Below, in pieces: positions 19,559 to 29,602 of a stretch of 64,000 nt of DNA; the first letter of the stretch is position 1; every line of letters starts with the position of its first letter. The notes under the pieces were generated by a model. The model was not told the DNA's origin, ran no database searches, and saw only the letters and a list, made by a program, of their open reading frames with translations. The position numbers were made by a program, and so were the translations under genes. This DNA is from Candidozyma auris (Eukaryota; Ascomycota; Pichiomycetes; Serinales; Metschnikowiaceae): the NCBI RefSeq assembly GCF_003013715.1, contig NC_072814.1:1984001-2048000 (forward strand), written 5' to 3'.

Positions 19559-20749
19559 TCAATCATTTTCAGACTTTTGCACTTGCCGAGTGATTGGGAC
19601 TGGTTCTTCAGTTCCGTCCGCAGGATCTTCACCTTCAGCAGAGTACTCCGACTCTGGATCTGCAGATGATTCCATGTCTGACTTTGCGGTGCCATTTCCA
19701 TTGACGGCTTTCATGTTGGGATTAAGGTCATAAACATGGACATCTCCCTGAAGAGTGCAAGTAGCTAACTCGGCTCCGTCGTCCTTTGAGTCTATCCCTA
19801 GGACAGTCTCACCTGCTTGTAACTGATAGACAATATCTTTGCTTTGCACGCTCCAAAAAAGAACACCAGCCTTATCACTTCCGGAAGATACAAGAGGTTC
19901 TGGTGTTGCCGTGATGAAGCATGAACTGCAATTGTACTTCTCGCAAATGCTCTTCAGTGTATCATTGGACGTATACGTTTTCATAACTTTATTGCTCATG
20001 TAGTCCCAAAGTCTGATCTTGCCGTCTAAACTCGTACTGAGTATATACTTGCCATTGGGCGTAACTTGCACATTCGATATGGGGAAGTTGACAACGTCGT
20101 TGGTGGACGCTGTGGCTGTACCATGCGAGGAACTGTTGTACACTAGCGTTTTAAGACACTGGCCAGACTCCAAGTCAAAGAGTCTCATTAGACCATCGTA
20201 CGAAGCGCTGATGATGATGGTATCGTCTGGTGTGAGGCACACAGAGCTTACAGGGTCAGAATGAGCAGCAAGCGTCTTGAGACTTCGTCCTGTGGTAAGA
20301 TCCCAGATTACCACCGTCTCGTCAGCAGCACCACTTACAAGAAGATTGCCCTTAGAATTGAAGCATAGTGCAGACACGTGGTAAGTATGCTTCTTGAGTA
20401 TTCTTATACACGCCCCCTTTACTATAGACCAGATCCTCACCGTCAAGTCGTCTGAGCACGAGGCAATGATGCTGCTATCAACTGTGGAGAAGACAATGTC
20501 TGAGATGCCCTTGTTGTGACCCTTAAGAGTAAGCTTATGCTTACCAGATGCGTAATCGTATATGTGAATAAGTCCAGTTGAGGTGCACGTCGCTAGTAGC
20601 TGATGATCTGGAGAGATGCGGACAGCGTTCACCAGAGCCTGTGAATCGCCTTTGATGACGTAACGCTCATTATATAGGTCTGAAAATTGTCCATTGACGG
20701 TTTTCTCAGCTTTTGCCTTCTTATCAAGGTGTTCACCGTTTTCTATCAT
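19559..20749 (-). CDS. SWD3: COMPASS WD40 subunit Swd3 (WDR5 homologue)
   Basis: 396 residues with seven WD40 blades from about 30 to 350; examples are SDDLTVRIWS, AADETVVIWDL, SYDGLMRLFDLESGQCLKTL and SLDGKIRLWDY. SGQCLKTL and TPNGKYIL are close to WDR5. Swd3 (315 in S. cerevisiae) is the WDR5 counterpart and structural core of COMPASS, the Set1 histone H3 Lys4 methyltransferase. The extra length is an acidic, low-complexity C-terminal tail (about 350-396) and an inserted loop after blade 4 (SSSHGTATAST). SDC1, another COMPASS subunit, lies about 30 kb away. Confidence 0.85.
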   Translation of the reverse strand: MIENGEHLDKKAKAEKTVNGQFSDLYNERYVIKGDSQALVNAVRISPDHQLLATCTSTGLIHIYDYASGKHKLTLKGHNKGISDIVFSTVDSSIIASCSDDLTVRIWSIVKGACIRILKKHTYHVSALCFNSKGNLLVSGAADETVVIWDLTTGRSLKTLAAHSDPVSSVCLTPDDTIIISASYDGLMRLFDLESGQCLKTLVYNSSSHGTATASTNDVVNFPISNVQVTPNGKYILSTSLDGKIRLWDYMSNKVMKTYTSNDTLKSICEKYNCSSCFITATPEPLVSSGSDKAGVLFWSVQSKDIVYQLQAGETVLGIDSKDDGAELATCTLQGDVHVYDLNPNMKAVNGNGTAKSDMESSADPESEYSAEGEDPADGTEEPVPITRQVQKSEND

Positions 20750-20829
20750 GAATTATGTACAATAGTTGTGATGTCGTATCTCGCGGGAGTAGTTCGCGCA
20801 GTATACTATTTTTCACTGCGTTGCATACT

Positions 20830-22359
20830 TCAGTTTGTCTTCATCTTCTCGAGCCACGATTCAAGAAGACTTCTATTGATTTCGTCTAGCGTGCTGCTAT
20901 TGCTACTTTTTTCGAAGGGCTTTCGTTCTGACACCACAGTATTTTGCAAAGACGATGGTAGAATGAGTCGTTGTAGTTGTTGCCTGGCGCTGTTTTCCAG
21001 CAGAGGACGTGCCACCTCCTTGAATAGATACTTCAAATATTGCGCAGCTAGAATACGATTTGGAGAGTCATTCGGACTGTCGCTGGATTGTGCTGTGATG
21101 AAGAGCTGAAAAAAGATTTCGTTAAGCTGTACGATTTGGTCGTACTGCTCTGTCATCAAGTTAGTTCTGCGCTCCATCTTTTGAAACACTCGATTGAGGA
21201 TTTTTATGAATTCTTGTTTTGTGTTGCTCCCGTCTCCTTCGTTTTTCGCGTACACGGAGCTGGGCGTTGGCGATGGAGAAGTCTTGCTAGGAGAAGACTT
21301 GTCGTCAGCCAAAGGCATATTCTCGTTATCTGAGCTCAAGTCAAATGCAAGTCTGCTGCTGCCTTTGTGAGCTTCAGCACCGCCATTGATCCATTTCTCT
21401 TGATTTTTCTGAATCTCTGTAGGTGCGTAATACCTCTTGGTCTTGGTAATGTGGTTTTCTTGATCCCACAAATGTTTCTTTGTGATCAACCTTCGAAGAT
21501 CTTTTTTCCTCTGCTCGTCCGAGATGCCATCCGCTTTCTTTATAAAGCTATGTCGTAACAATCGAGTGGCAGACCATCGATCTCGTGGTTGCATTACGAA
21601 GCACTTCTGAAAAAAATCTAGCAATTCGTGTGACCAGTTCTTGCTCAGTTCTGTCTGTATAAGCTCCCAGAAATCGCTATCTGTTCTACAGCTCGATATT
21701 TGTCGTAGGGCTTTCATTGGGGCGAAATGTTCTTGCAAAGGTGGCTTGCCATTCCTGAGCTCGAAAACGCAGCACCCTAAGGACCATATGTCAGCCTTAT
21801 AACTGTGTCCACCGGTACTGTTGAGAATCACCTCTGGAGCCATCCAGTAGGGTGTCCCTACAGTTGTATTTCTCCTTGAAAAATTTGATGAAAGTTGAGT
21901 CGACACGCCAAAATCCGTAAGCTTAACCTCTCCCCCATGCCCTAGCAAGATATTTTGAGACTTCAAATCCCGATGAATTTTACCCTGACCGTGCAAATAA
22001 GCAAGCGCTATAAGCACTTCTTTTGCAATTGCAGCCACTAGCCTCTCATCTGTAATGGGTCCAGCCTTCAACAAATCGAACAAGCTTCCTCCACTCACAT
22101 ATTCCATAATCACCCACAATTTATACTTTTTCACAAACGAGCCAATGTAACGCGTAATCTGTGGAATTCTGCATTCGGATAGAATGGTAATTTCCCGATT
22201 GACCTCGAAAATATCCGCCAGGTCGCTCTCTAGGTCTATCTGTTTGATTGCAACTTCCTTTCCCGTCTCCTTCAACACTCCTCTATAGACCACACCAAAG
22301 CCGCCTCGCCCAACCTCTTCACACACTTCTAGCTCCTCTGAGCTGATGATCCTCTTCAT
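20830..22359 (-). CDS. Germinal-centre/Ste20-type kinase, Sps1-like
   Basis: 509 residues from the ATG at 22359 (the frame also opens at a GTG nine bases upstream). The N-terminal kinase has glycine loop GRGGFGVV (17-24), catalytic Lys39, HRDLKSQN with Asp131, DFG 149-151 and the Ste20 signature GTPYWMAPEVI (168-178). Kinase first with a roughly 230-residue tail is the GCK layout. Length and layout match Sps1 (490), a sporulation kinase, better than the much longer Kic1 (1080). The tail is basic, then Ser/Pro-rich (about 345-375), then helical (about 385-470). The orthologue assignment is inference. 80 bp upstream of SWD3. Confidence 0.8.
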   Translation of the reverse strand: MKRIISSEELEVCEEVGRGGFGVVYRGVLKETGKEVAIKQIDLESDLADIFEVNREITILSECRIPQITRYIGSFVKKYKLWVIMEYVSGGSLFDLLKAGPITDERLVAAIAKEVLIALAYLHGQGKIHRDLKSQNILLGHGGEVKLTDFGVSTQLSSNFSRRNTTVGTPYWMAPEVILNSTGGHSYKADIWSLGCCVFELRNGKPPLQEHFAPMKALRQISSCRTDSDFWELIQTELSKNWSHELLDFFQKCFVMQPRDRWSATRLLRHSFIKKADGISDEQRKKDLRRLITKKHLWDQENHITKTKRYYAPTEIQKNQEKWINGGAEAHKGSSRLAFDLSSDNENMPLADDKSSPSKTSPSPTPSSVYAKNEGDGSNTKQEFIKILNRVFQKMERRTNLMTEQYDQIVQLNEIFFQLFITAQSSDSPNDSPNRILAAQYLKYLFKEVARPLLENSARQQLQRLILPSSLQNTVVSERKPFEKSSNSSTLDEINRSLLESWLEKMKTN

Positions 22360-22492
22360 AAAAACCACTCGCTAACAAGAAATTGGTGTTATTATGGGGG
22401 ATTACTCGAGGGAGAATGCTCAATACTAGGTGCATTTTACATACATCAACATCGCGCTCCGCAAACTACGCCTAATTGTAATTCCTAAGAAA

Positions 22493-23710
22493 ATGATGGG
22501 CATCAAGCGATGTGCCATCAAAGCCTTAAATATTCCATACTTTCGAGGACCGAGATTCTTTTCCTTATCTAGGCGACATCTTCAAGATGTCTTCAATGAT
22601 GTCTTCATCACCAACACTCTACGAACGAACAAGCTGGAGAACGAATATGTGAAGTGCACAATTTTCGACAGCAAAGGCGACATGGTGTGCCATGGAAAAA
22701 ATATACAGAAAACAAAGTTTATGCGAGATTACGGGCTTCTCTCCAGAGACCTACGAAAAGTTGTTCGGTCTCCCACCCAGTCAAGCAGATCTCTTGGTGT
22801 TAAAACTCATGTCGAATTCGTCCCTCTGCTTGTGACTAGAGACGGTAGCATTTTGTTGAGTCTTCTAAATATCAGAGCCCTCATTCGCCACGACACTCTT
22901 GTGGTATTCGATGCTCCCACCACGTCATTCTCATCCTCATCAAGCTTTCACGAGTCTCACTCTCATGGGAACTTTCTACAAGAGGTGGCCAAGAGACTCA
23001 AAGCAGACCACCCAGATGCTCCTAAGCTTCCCTATGAATTTAGGGCTCTTGAAGCAATTTTGATCAACGTTGCAAACAATTTAAATACTGAGTTGAAGGT
23101 CCACAAAACTGTGCTCTCTAATATACTAGCCAGTTTAGATAAGGCTATTGAAAGAACGAGGCTACGATACTTGCTTATTCAATCCAAGAAGCTTGCACAG
23201 TTTTATCAAAAGGCTAAATTGACCAGCGATCTTTTAAGTGACTTGTTGAACCTGGATGATGAGCTTAACGCCATGTACCTTACTGAAATATATCATGGCC
23301 GACCTCGCTACTCATTTAATCATCAGGAAGTGGAGCTTCTACTAGAATCTTATTTCGCTACGATAAACGGAATCGTTCAAACCAGCGAGAATTTGATTTC
23401 TCAAATCAAAACCTCTGAAGAAATCATTAAATTCGTTTTGGATGCCAATAGAAACGATTTGATGTTGCTTAGTTTGCGCTTCTCAATCGGGCTTCTTTCA
23501 ATGGGTGCAGTTCTTTATGTTGCAGCACTCTATGGCATGAACCTTGAGAATTTCATAGAAGAGATCGATGGTGGATTTGAAGGGGCCGTCATATTTAGTC
23601 TGATTGCGTTGGTCATCTTGTTCTTCCATTCGCTCAAACACCTCAAGCAGGTTCAAAAGATTACAATGAGTGAGTTGCCAAAGAAAAGCAAACTTCCAAA
23701 GAGGAAGTAG
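22493..23710 (+). CDS. Mitochondrial Mg2+ channel, Mrs2/Lpe10 type
   Basis: 405 residues from the ATG at 22493 (the frame also opens at a non-ATG codon upstream). CorA/Mrs2 family: a matrix helical domain, then TM1 (about 325-347) ending in the invariant YGMN (GMN 348-350), a short loop, and TM2 (about 365-385). The N terminus is basic and Ser/Arg-rich, as for import. Mrs2 forms the inner-membrane Mg2+ channel and Lpe10 a heteromeric partner. Length is closer to Lpe10 (413) than Mrs2 (470), but the two cannot be separated safely here. Its stop is just 2 bp from the stop of RGD2 on the other strand. Confidence 0.87.
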   Translation: MMGIKRCAIKALNIPYFRGPRFFSLSRRHLQDVFNDVFITNTLRTNKLENEYVKCTIFDSKGDMVCHGKNIQKTKFMRDYGLLSRDLRKVVRSPTQSSRSLGVKTHVEFVPLLVTRDGSILLSLLNIRALIRHDTLVVFDAPTTSFSSSSSFHESHSHGNFLQEVAKRLKADHPDAPKLPYEFRALEAILINVANNLNTELKVHKTVLSNILASLDKAIERTRLRYLLIQSKKLAQFYQKAKLTSDLLSDLLNLDDELNAMYLTEIYHGRPRYSFNHQEVELLLESYFATINGIVQTSENLISQIKTSEEIIKFVLDANRNDLMLLSLRFSIGLLSMGAVLYVAALYGMNLENFIEEIDGGFEGAVIFSLIALVILFFHSLKHLKQVQKITMSELPKKSKLPKRK

Positions 23711-23712
23711 GT

Positions 23713-26403
23713 TCAGTCATCTTGTCCTTCTTCCTCTGTCTTGTCAATAGATATCAAATGTCCGGAATCACTCCGAGCTCTTGTAATATCAGCAGATACC
23801 CCTTTTTTGTGCACAGGTGAACTCATCGGAGAGGGCCTAGGGGTCGAGCCCGTGCGGAATGGTCGAAGTGAGAATTGGTCCCCTGAAATCGAATTTGCAG
23901 TCTTCGGCGTAGGTGAAGAGATTGTTTTGTTCACATCGACAGATGGCTTGTCCTCGACTTCCCCTTCCGCAGTCACGCGAGATGGTACCCTATTCTTAGA
24001 TGTAACTCTTGAGTTAGCCTTTATGTGAAGACCAAGGTTCTGCTCCTGACGTCTTGATCTCTCGATGAACTTTCTTTCGTTCGCTATAAGAGCTAGACAT
24101 AATTTTTCACGTATGTCGAGTCTTAATAAAGTTTGCAAAATTGAATTGTAAACAAGCATTGAAGGCTTGAAACCTGTGGAACTCTTTATAACAGATGGTC
24201 GTAAAATTAGATGTAAAAATGGCACTGCCCCAATTGTATCCATTGAATTAAGCTGATCAACTATCAGTCCCAGATCATCATCTTCATCTTGCAGCTCGAC
24301 AATATCGTCGCTCAGCCCGTATCCCTGGATTGGTTTCAAATCAAAGATGAACGCTATACTTTCCAAGATAAAAATAAGGGAGCAAAGGTTTCCTCTAGGA
24401 ATTGACGACAAGATTTTGAGGTAATCATCAGCTGTAGCTCGATTTGAAACACTCACACCATTTAGATTGAGCAACGAGTCGTAGACGGTACATGGAATCA
24501 CTGAATCACTGGTTTCAAGAAGCCAGTTCTTCAAAAAATTTAGCTGCCGTTTGACAGAGGTTTTCGAAAGCTGCTCAACAACTGCCTTAACGAGGGCAAT
24601 TTCGACGGCTTTCTCATCTTGTGGATCTAAATTCTCATCCGGCTGGAATCCCTGTATTAGCTGAATTATTTCGAGTTTCACCAGCCAATACTCTTGATGA
24701 TCGATACTTGCAATCCAATACTGTCGCAATTTGGCTTTTGGAGCCTTCAATGTCGCTTCTATGGTGTTTTTTAGAAGCAATGGGAGTGACCATGTGCTCA
24801 ATAGGGACTCAGGGTCAGCATCTGAATACTTCACCTGAAGTGGTATGTCTTTATACAAATTGAAATTGAGCCTGATATTCTGAAAACTGACATTGAGTGT
24901 AGTGAGATCAGAATGATCCTTCAGGCCGTGATGGGGCAGAACAATGGCTGGGAAGTAAATACCTGTGCTATTCTTCGTAAGGAGGTTGTGAAGATCTCTC
25001 AGATAGTTTTCTGGCTTATTGAGCTTCTCAATAAAGTTGGAAGCGAAATGATGAAGGGAATCAGTAGCGACCGATGAGTGCTTGAAAAGGATCTCCAGAA
25101 ATTTAGTAAGACTCTGATAAATAACCTCGATCCTCACTTTCTCAAACTTTTCAAACATCTGCGATTTATAAAAAATCTCCATGTCAAGTAAGTGCTTCAC
25201 CCTCTGAACATCTTCATATGACTCGTTGTATTCTGCTTCGAGCTCTTGTAGAACCTCTTCAGAGAACTTGGGCTTCATAAGTGATGTTTTGACGTTCTTA
25301 AAAAGATCATTGAACTTCTTGGATGTCGACGCCGCAACTTCATTCACCTTTTTAGACGACTCTTCAAGATTCAGCAGGGATTTTGACAGACTTATTATAT
25401 TTGATGTACTCTGATCCTTAAATTCTGCAAAATCAACAGCATCCTGTGACCATTCAAACCACATTCCTTCGCTTTTGAATTTATGAGAGAACAATCCTGT
25501 TCCCACAATGATCTTCTTGTCTATGAGCCCTTGGCCCACTCTTTCGAGTGACACCCTGGTAGGATTAAATCCATGAGGTCTGTGTGTTTTCAAGTAATCA
25601 CAGAGTTGCTCACTACTGAAAATTTCATTTCGGTAACCAGGAAAGGGAATTTTGCGTCTCACGGTCTTGATCGTTGCAATTGCCTTTGAAAGAAATGCCT
25701 CAAGCCTCTCTTCGTCATCAAATTTAATGCCACCACCAAGTATTAGAGGGAATGTGAACGTTTTCTCTTGTGCGCCCTCGTGAGTTTGGGCTATTCGATT
25801 CAAGGTCTCGTCCTTCTTTGGCGTGCTGGGACCTGAGGCGGTATTTTCATCCGATTCATGGTCAGCTCGATTTGGCTCCTCAAGCTCACCTAGCCTGATC
25901 ATCTCATCATACTTCTGCTTGCTTGACTCCATCCTAAGTCGTGAATCATCATAATCATCAAGGAGCTCCTGGAAGCGGTCCAATGTTGTTTTCATTTGAG
26001 GTTCATGAAGTTTAACGAAGGCAGTAATCTTCCCAAGCACTTCTGTTTCGATCTCTGACGCCAAATTTAGTTGCAGCTGCAGCTCCAACGATGTTCGATC
26101 AACGAACTCCTTGAAAATATACTTGATATCGACCTCCTTGGGTACCTGTTCTTTTGGGTGCTTGATGGTGCCACTAAAGACGCGTCTTTCTGCTCGTTTT
26201 TCACGAAACGAACTGCTCATGGGGAAGCTTTCCTTGGCCAACTTCGCCATGAACTCGCTGTTGGAGTGATGATAGTTCATGTAATTGAATATAAACTTGC
26301 GAAGTTCGTGAAGTTGGTCAAATGACTCGCTCAGCTGCTTTGTGAGCAGCTCAATTCCTGAGCGGTAATCAGGCGACCAGTAAGCATTTGCAAACCTTGT
26401 CAT
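23713..26403 (-). CDS. RGD2: F-BAR/DEP/RhoGAP protein Rgd2
   Basis: 896 residues; S. cerevisiae Rgd2 has 714. Domains in order: F-BAR/FCH (about 1-170, then coiled coil to about 420), a DEP domain interrupting it (about 255-330, with EQLCDYLKTHRPHGF and GLFSHKF), and a C-terminal RhoGAP region (about 540-740). The interrupted F-BAR-DEP-GAP order is diagnostic of Rgd2, a GAP for Cdc42 and Rho5 in S. cerevisiae. The GAP region lacks an obvious GIFR/GIYR arginine-finger motif; LRQYW may be the counterpart. The last 100 residues are Ser/Thr/Pro-rich. CACGTG lies 67 bp upstream of the ATG. Confidence 0.85.
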   Translation of the reverse strand: MTRFANAYWSPDYRSGIELLTKQLSESFDQLHELRKFIFNYMNYHHSNSEFMAKLAKESFPMSSSFREKRAERRVFSGTIKHPKEQVPKEVDIKYIFKEFVDRTSLELQLQLNLASEIETEVLGKITAFVKLHEPQMKTTLDRFQELLDDYDDSRLRMESSKQKYDEMIRLGELEEPNRADHESDENTASGPSTPKKDETLNRIAQTHEGAQEKTFTFPLILGGGIKFDDEERLEAFLSKAIATIKTVRRKIPFPGYRNEIFSSEQLCDYLKTHRPHGFNPTRVSLERVGQGLIDKKIIVGTGLFSHKFKSEGMWFEWSQDAVDFAEFKDQSTSNIISLSKSLLNLEESSKKVNEVAASTSKKFNDLFKNVKTSLMKPKFSEEVLQELEAEYNESYEDVQRVKHLLDMEIFYKSQMFEKFEKVRIEVIYQSLTKFLEILFKHSSVATDSLHHFASNFIEKLNKPENYLRDLHNLLTKNSTGIYFPAIVLPHHGLKDHSDLTTLNVSFQNIRLNFNLYKDIPLQVKYSDADPESLLSTWSLPLLLKNTIEATLKAPKAKLRQYWIASIDHQEYWLVKLEIIQLIQGFQPDENLDPQDEKAVEIALVKAVVEQLSKTSVKRQLNFLKNWLLETSDSVIPCTVYDSLLNLNGVSVSNRATADDYLKILSSIPRGNLCSLIFILESIAFIFDLKPIQGYGLSDDIVELQDEDDDLGLIVDQLNSMDTIGAVPFLHLILRPSVIKSSTGFKPSMLVYNSILQTLLRLDIREKLCLALIANERKFIERSRRQEQNLGLHIKANSRVTSKNRVPSRVTAEGEVEDKPSVDVNKTISSPTPKTANSISGDQFSLRPFRTGSTPRPSPMSSPVHKKGVSADITRARSDSGHLISIDKTEEEGQDD

Positions 26404-26469
26404 TTATCTCTGTTATGTTGGTCCCCCATACGGTACAAGGACAGTCCAGTGCTTCACTAGTGTTTTTGT

Positions 26470-26475
26470 CACGTG
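26470..26475. promoter_or_regulatory. GTCACGTGAT upstream of RGD2
   Basis: Cbf1-type site, RTCACGTG on both strands, 67 bp upstream of the RGD2 ATG. Confidence 0.45.
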
Positions 26476-26547
26476 ATAACAGTCGGCTTCATCTCTTCGG
26501 ATGAGATCTTTCGCTCTTGTTTGATATAATCTATGTACATGAGAATG

Positions 26548-28500
26548 CTACTTGCTGGAGTATATGCCTCTTTCTTCAAGCTCTTTTTTCAAGTGTTCGT
26601 CTAATCCAGCTCTAAGACGGTGCACCAAATCGATGTCGCGACTGATGCTGCTGTTCACTGCGTTGTGAATTCTATAGGCACTGATAAAATGCGAAGGGGT
26701 ATTTTTCGCAGCCATTTCGATTCCTAACTCACTCGAAAGTTCCTCCATATTTTTATGAAATGGGTCGATGTTTGAAACCAGCTCTTTGAAAACCTTCCAT
26801 TCATCAGATTCTGCCTCTGTGAGAGGCACCCATGGCATTTGGTATCCGTCTTCTTCACGGTAATGATAAATAACACGGGCCTCGAAGTCAGTGATTGAGT
26901 CGCCAATTAGCCTCTTCATGATTCTATAATGTTCTGATATGCAAGTGTTTGGAAACTTATAAGTCACCTTATTGTGCTTGAAATAGGGCTGTTTTATTTG
27001 CCTGTGAGAGATGAACTCAGCCGGCAAGTTCAATTTTTTTAATGCCTCATTATGAAGAAGACCTCGAATAATAAAGTTGGCTCGAGCGATATCAATGTTT
27101 TCGTTTGCAATGACCTTTATCATGCTGACTAAGGTGTCTGTAGACTCGACGTTAATGAATTTCTCGAGGCGATGATAAGCAAACAAAAGAATGAGTGTGC
27201 GATGCTTCAAATGAGTGTTTTCGGATATTGTCCTCGTAAATGTATTCACAGTGGCTTCATCAATAACGATTTCGTCGAGCAAGTCAAAAGCAGGCTTAAG
27301 ATCGTCAACTTGTCTTGCATTCGCCACTACATGTGAGAGAACTTTCTCTGCAAGTCTTGGGAGCTGTTTCCAGCCGGGACGTTTGAGATCATTGCATAGA
27401 AAGGCGATCACCTCCTGCGTCACTTGAGTTGTCGAAGAGTAATCCTCGAGAATTCTGACACACATGTGACTCAGGATGGGCAAATTGATCGAAGACATTT
27501 TGTTCACGTACGCCTCCCTCAAAAATATGTTTGTAATGCACTCATAGATTCGTGCCCAGGTTGTGAGGTTAACACTCAATCCCATACGCCTGATGAGGTG
27601 AAGGTACTTGAGAATGATGCTGTATGAACTGACAAGAGATCTTCGGGTCGAATGCAAACGACAAATTTTTATGAGCTGATTAATTGTTTCTAGATTGGGT
27701 TGCTTTTCGTCTGCAGCCATCACCAACATAAGCTCCCTCGCGAAGGAAGCCTGAAACTTGTCATAACCAAAATACTTTATGATGTAATTGTATGTTTCAA
27801 CTGATCTGAGCTCTTTGAACTCTTCATTTGTAAGCAGATGAGTATATAGGAGAATCTCTGGGATAATTCCACTAAGAAGAGAGGATGAATTTCTATAGGG
27901 GATCTTGACGTGCGTGAGGAAGTAGATGTACTCTTGAAAAGATTTTCTCGTCAAAGGTCTAGGGAATGCTGGGATTTCGTGGAAATGATATCGAGGCGTT
28001 GGAAACATATTTTTTCGGTATTCGTTGTCTTGCAGCTCCAACACATTCTGTAATGCATGGGGATCACTAACAGTTTCTTTAGATTTAAGATGCTGTGGTG
28101 TAAGATCTACCAAAAGATCGAGCATTTTGTTGAAAACAGACCTTTCGGAAAGGAATCTATGAAAAATGGCGACTTTGTCAGTGCTAGACTTTGCAGCTAG
28201 GTTAGCCTCCGCACGTTCAACATCATACTTGGGAATGTCTTCATCGTAGATCTTCAAATCGGGCATATTGAGGTCCAGAAGAAATTTTTGATACCGTTTT
28301 TTTTGAAAGCCTCGTAGCTGTTTTCTGTATTTTTGCAATTCCTTCTTCGGAATTCTTTCTCGTTTCGGTTTTTCAGGATTTGAAGCTCTCTGACCAGCTG
28401 GGAAAGAAGGTTGAGGAGGCGGTCGAGCTGGTTGTCGTATTTGCTCTATATTCCGCGCGACTCGAGACACACGTATTAGAGCATCCTTAAGAGAACTCAT
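26548..28500 (-). CDS. AEP3: Mitochondrial mRNA/translation factor, Aep3-like
   Basis: 650 residues from ATG 28500. The N terminus (MSSLKDALIRVSRVARNIEQ) is basic and amphipathic, consistent with mitochondrial import. The rest is almost all helical with PPR-like spacing. A FQEYIYFLTHVKIPYRNSS block near 190, an LLVDLT block near 130 and the C-terminal KKELEERGI resemble S. cerevisiae Aep3 (606), an inner-membrane protein that stabilises the ATP6/8 mRNA and assists mitochondrial initiation. Similarity is judged from memory and is moderate; another PPR-like mitochondrial expression factor is the alternative. The GCAGCCA word at 26703-26714 lies inside this coding sequence. CACGTG lies 107 bp upstream. 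Confidence 0.68.
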   Translation of the reverse strand: MSSLKDALIRVSRVARNIEQIRQPARPPPQPSFPAGQRASNPEKPKRERIPKKELQKYRKQLRGFQKKRYQKFLLDLNMPDLKIYDEDIPKYDVERAEANLAAKSSTDKVAIFHRFLSERSVFNKMLDLLVDLTPQHLKSKETVSDPHALQNVLELQDNEYRKNMFPTPRYHFHEIPAFPRPLTRKSFQEYIYFLTHVKIPYRNSSSLLSGIIPEILLYTHLLTNEEFKELRSVETYNYIIKYFGYDKFQASFARELMLVMAADEKQPNLETINQLIKICRLHSTRRSLVSSYSIILKYLHLIRRMGLSVNLTTWARIYECITNIFLREAYVNKMSSINLPILSHMCVRILEDYSSTTQVTQEVIAFLCNDLKRPGWKQLPRLAEKVLSHVVANARQVDDLKPAFDLLDEIVIDEATVNTFTRTISENTHLKHRTLILLFAYHRLEKFINVESTDTLVSMIKVIANENIDIARANFIIRGLLHNEALKKLNLPAEFISHRQIKQPYFKHNKVTYKFPNTCISEHYRIMKRLIGDSITDFEARVIYHYREEDGYQMPWVPLTEAESDEWKVFKELVSNIDPFHKNMEELSSELGIEMAAKNTPSHFISAYRIHNAVNSSISRDIDLVHRLRAGLDEHLKKELEERGIYSSK

Positions 28501-28606
28501 CAAGTCATGTATTAGCTATAAAGTGTGGATAGGACGGTGATTTTCTCAGTTCTTATTCACTGAATCTCACTCCGCATCACCAAGACGTAATAGTTGCAAA
28601 TATGTG

Positions 28607-28612
28607 CACGTG
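28607..28612. promoter_or_regulatory. CACGTGAC upstream of AEP3
   Basis: GTCACGTG on the minus strand, in the 198-bp spacer between HCR1 and AEP3. Confidence 0.4.
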
Positions 28613-28701
28613 ACCATAAGACCTACAACATAGGCAAAATTAAGGTATATTCTTCTATAGAGATGCCAGATATTAGCCCCAACCCACCAAAGGAGCCATG
28701 T

Positions 28702-29526
28702 TTACATGAAGTCGTCGTCGCCAAATTCGTCATAGTTTGCATCCAAGTCATCTAGGGCATCCTTCTTGAAGTGCGAATCGTTGACATTGGTCTTCACCAA
28801 AGGCTTGGCCTTCTTTTTACCAGCACCTCCAGTGGCAGTACCACCAGCCTTCTGCAATCTGGCTTGTCTTTCCTGTCTCTCCTTGTCTTTAAGGGAGACA
28901 TTGAGTGTTGAGATCACTTTCCTCGTGCTCTCCACAGACAAGGGTCCCACAAGGTCTCTAATCAAGTCAATCGCCAAGTTCGAGGAATAAAGTAACAGCG
29001 AGTCCTTAGCCAAATTTGTCAAGATAGGAGCCAATGTCTTCCTGAGCTTCTCAAATTCCTGCTTGTTTGATGGCTGAAACAATGGATGCTGCTCCAATGG
29101 CGTGTCTTTGGTCAAAGCGGGCTTCTGTTTGGCAGCAGCTGCTGCTGCAGCTCTCTCCTTAGGGTGTGCTGTCAACTCGTCAAGTTTGTCATTGGCAACA
29201 CCCAAACCACCAAACAAGTCAGCGGCATTGTTCAAATCGGCCTCCAATTCAGCTTTCCTCAACAATTCTTTTCTTGTCTTTTCGTCGACCATGTCAATCT
29301 CCATGAGTTTCTTCTCACCAGCATTCAACTTCTTGGCCTTGGCCTCCTCCTGTTTCTTCTTCAACTCTGCTTTCTTCTTGTCTTCAGCTGCCTTCTTCTT
29401 CTTAGCCTCCTCTTCTTCATCTACCTCCCATGACTCCATCACGGGCTCATCTTCAGCCTCCTCTTCCCAAGAAGCAACTGGTGCTGTTTTGGTTGAAACG
29501 TCAAAGTCTTCGTCGTCCCACGACAT
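28702..29526 (-). CDS. HCR1: eIF3j / Hcr1 translation factor
   Basis: 274 residues; S. cerevisiae Hcr1 has 265. Starts MSWDDEDFD with a Trp-rich acidic head ([20 protein letters not shown]), which in the family contacts eIF3b. Next comes a long Lys/Glu/Ala coiled-coil region (about 38-105), a compact helical part ([20 protein letters not shown] near 158-177), and a C terminus with [14 protein letters not shown]. eIF3j is loosely bound to eIF3 and acts in 40S recruitment, recycling and termination; Hcr1 also affects 20S rRNA processing. A CACGTG site lies 71 bp upstream of the ATG. Confidence 0.93.
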   Translation of the reverse strand: MSWDDEDFDVSTKTAPVASWEEEAEDEPVMESWEVDEEEEAKKKKAAEDKKKAELKKKQEEAKAKKLNAGEKKLMEIDMVDEKTRKELLRKAELEADLNNAADLFGGLGVANDKLDELTAHPKERAAAAAAAKQKPALTKDTPLEQHPLFQPSNKQEFEKLRKTLAPILTNLAKDSLLLYSSNLAIDLIRDLVGPLSVESTRKVISTLNVSLKDKERQERQARLQKAGGTATGGAGKKKAKPLVKTNVNDSHFKKDALDDLDANYDEFGDDDFM

Positions 29527-29596
29527 TATCGTTGATATAGTTTCCCTATCTTTCTACGAAGGCTCCATTTTTTTCTCTTGTCCACCACATTGAGAT

Positions 29597-29602
29597 CACG
29601 TG
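29597..29602. promoter_or_regulatory. ATCACGTG upstream of HCR1
   Basis: Cbf1-type site 71 bp upstream of the HCR1 ATG. Confidence 0.45.

Noticed and set aside
19435..19701. Minus-strand frame with a WD40-looking phrase (ITSGPDYTVWTC) after SWD3
   Set aside because: SWD3 already has its blades and an ordinary acidic C-terminal tail; no frameshift is needed, and the phrase lies in the VPS68 leader region.
26703..26714. TTTTTCGCAGCCA word inside AEP3
   Set aside because: It is coding (Met-Ala-Ala-Lys on the minus strand), so it is not counted as a regulatory hit.
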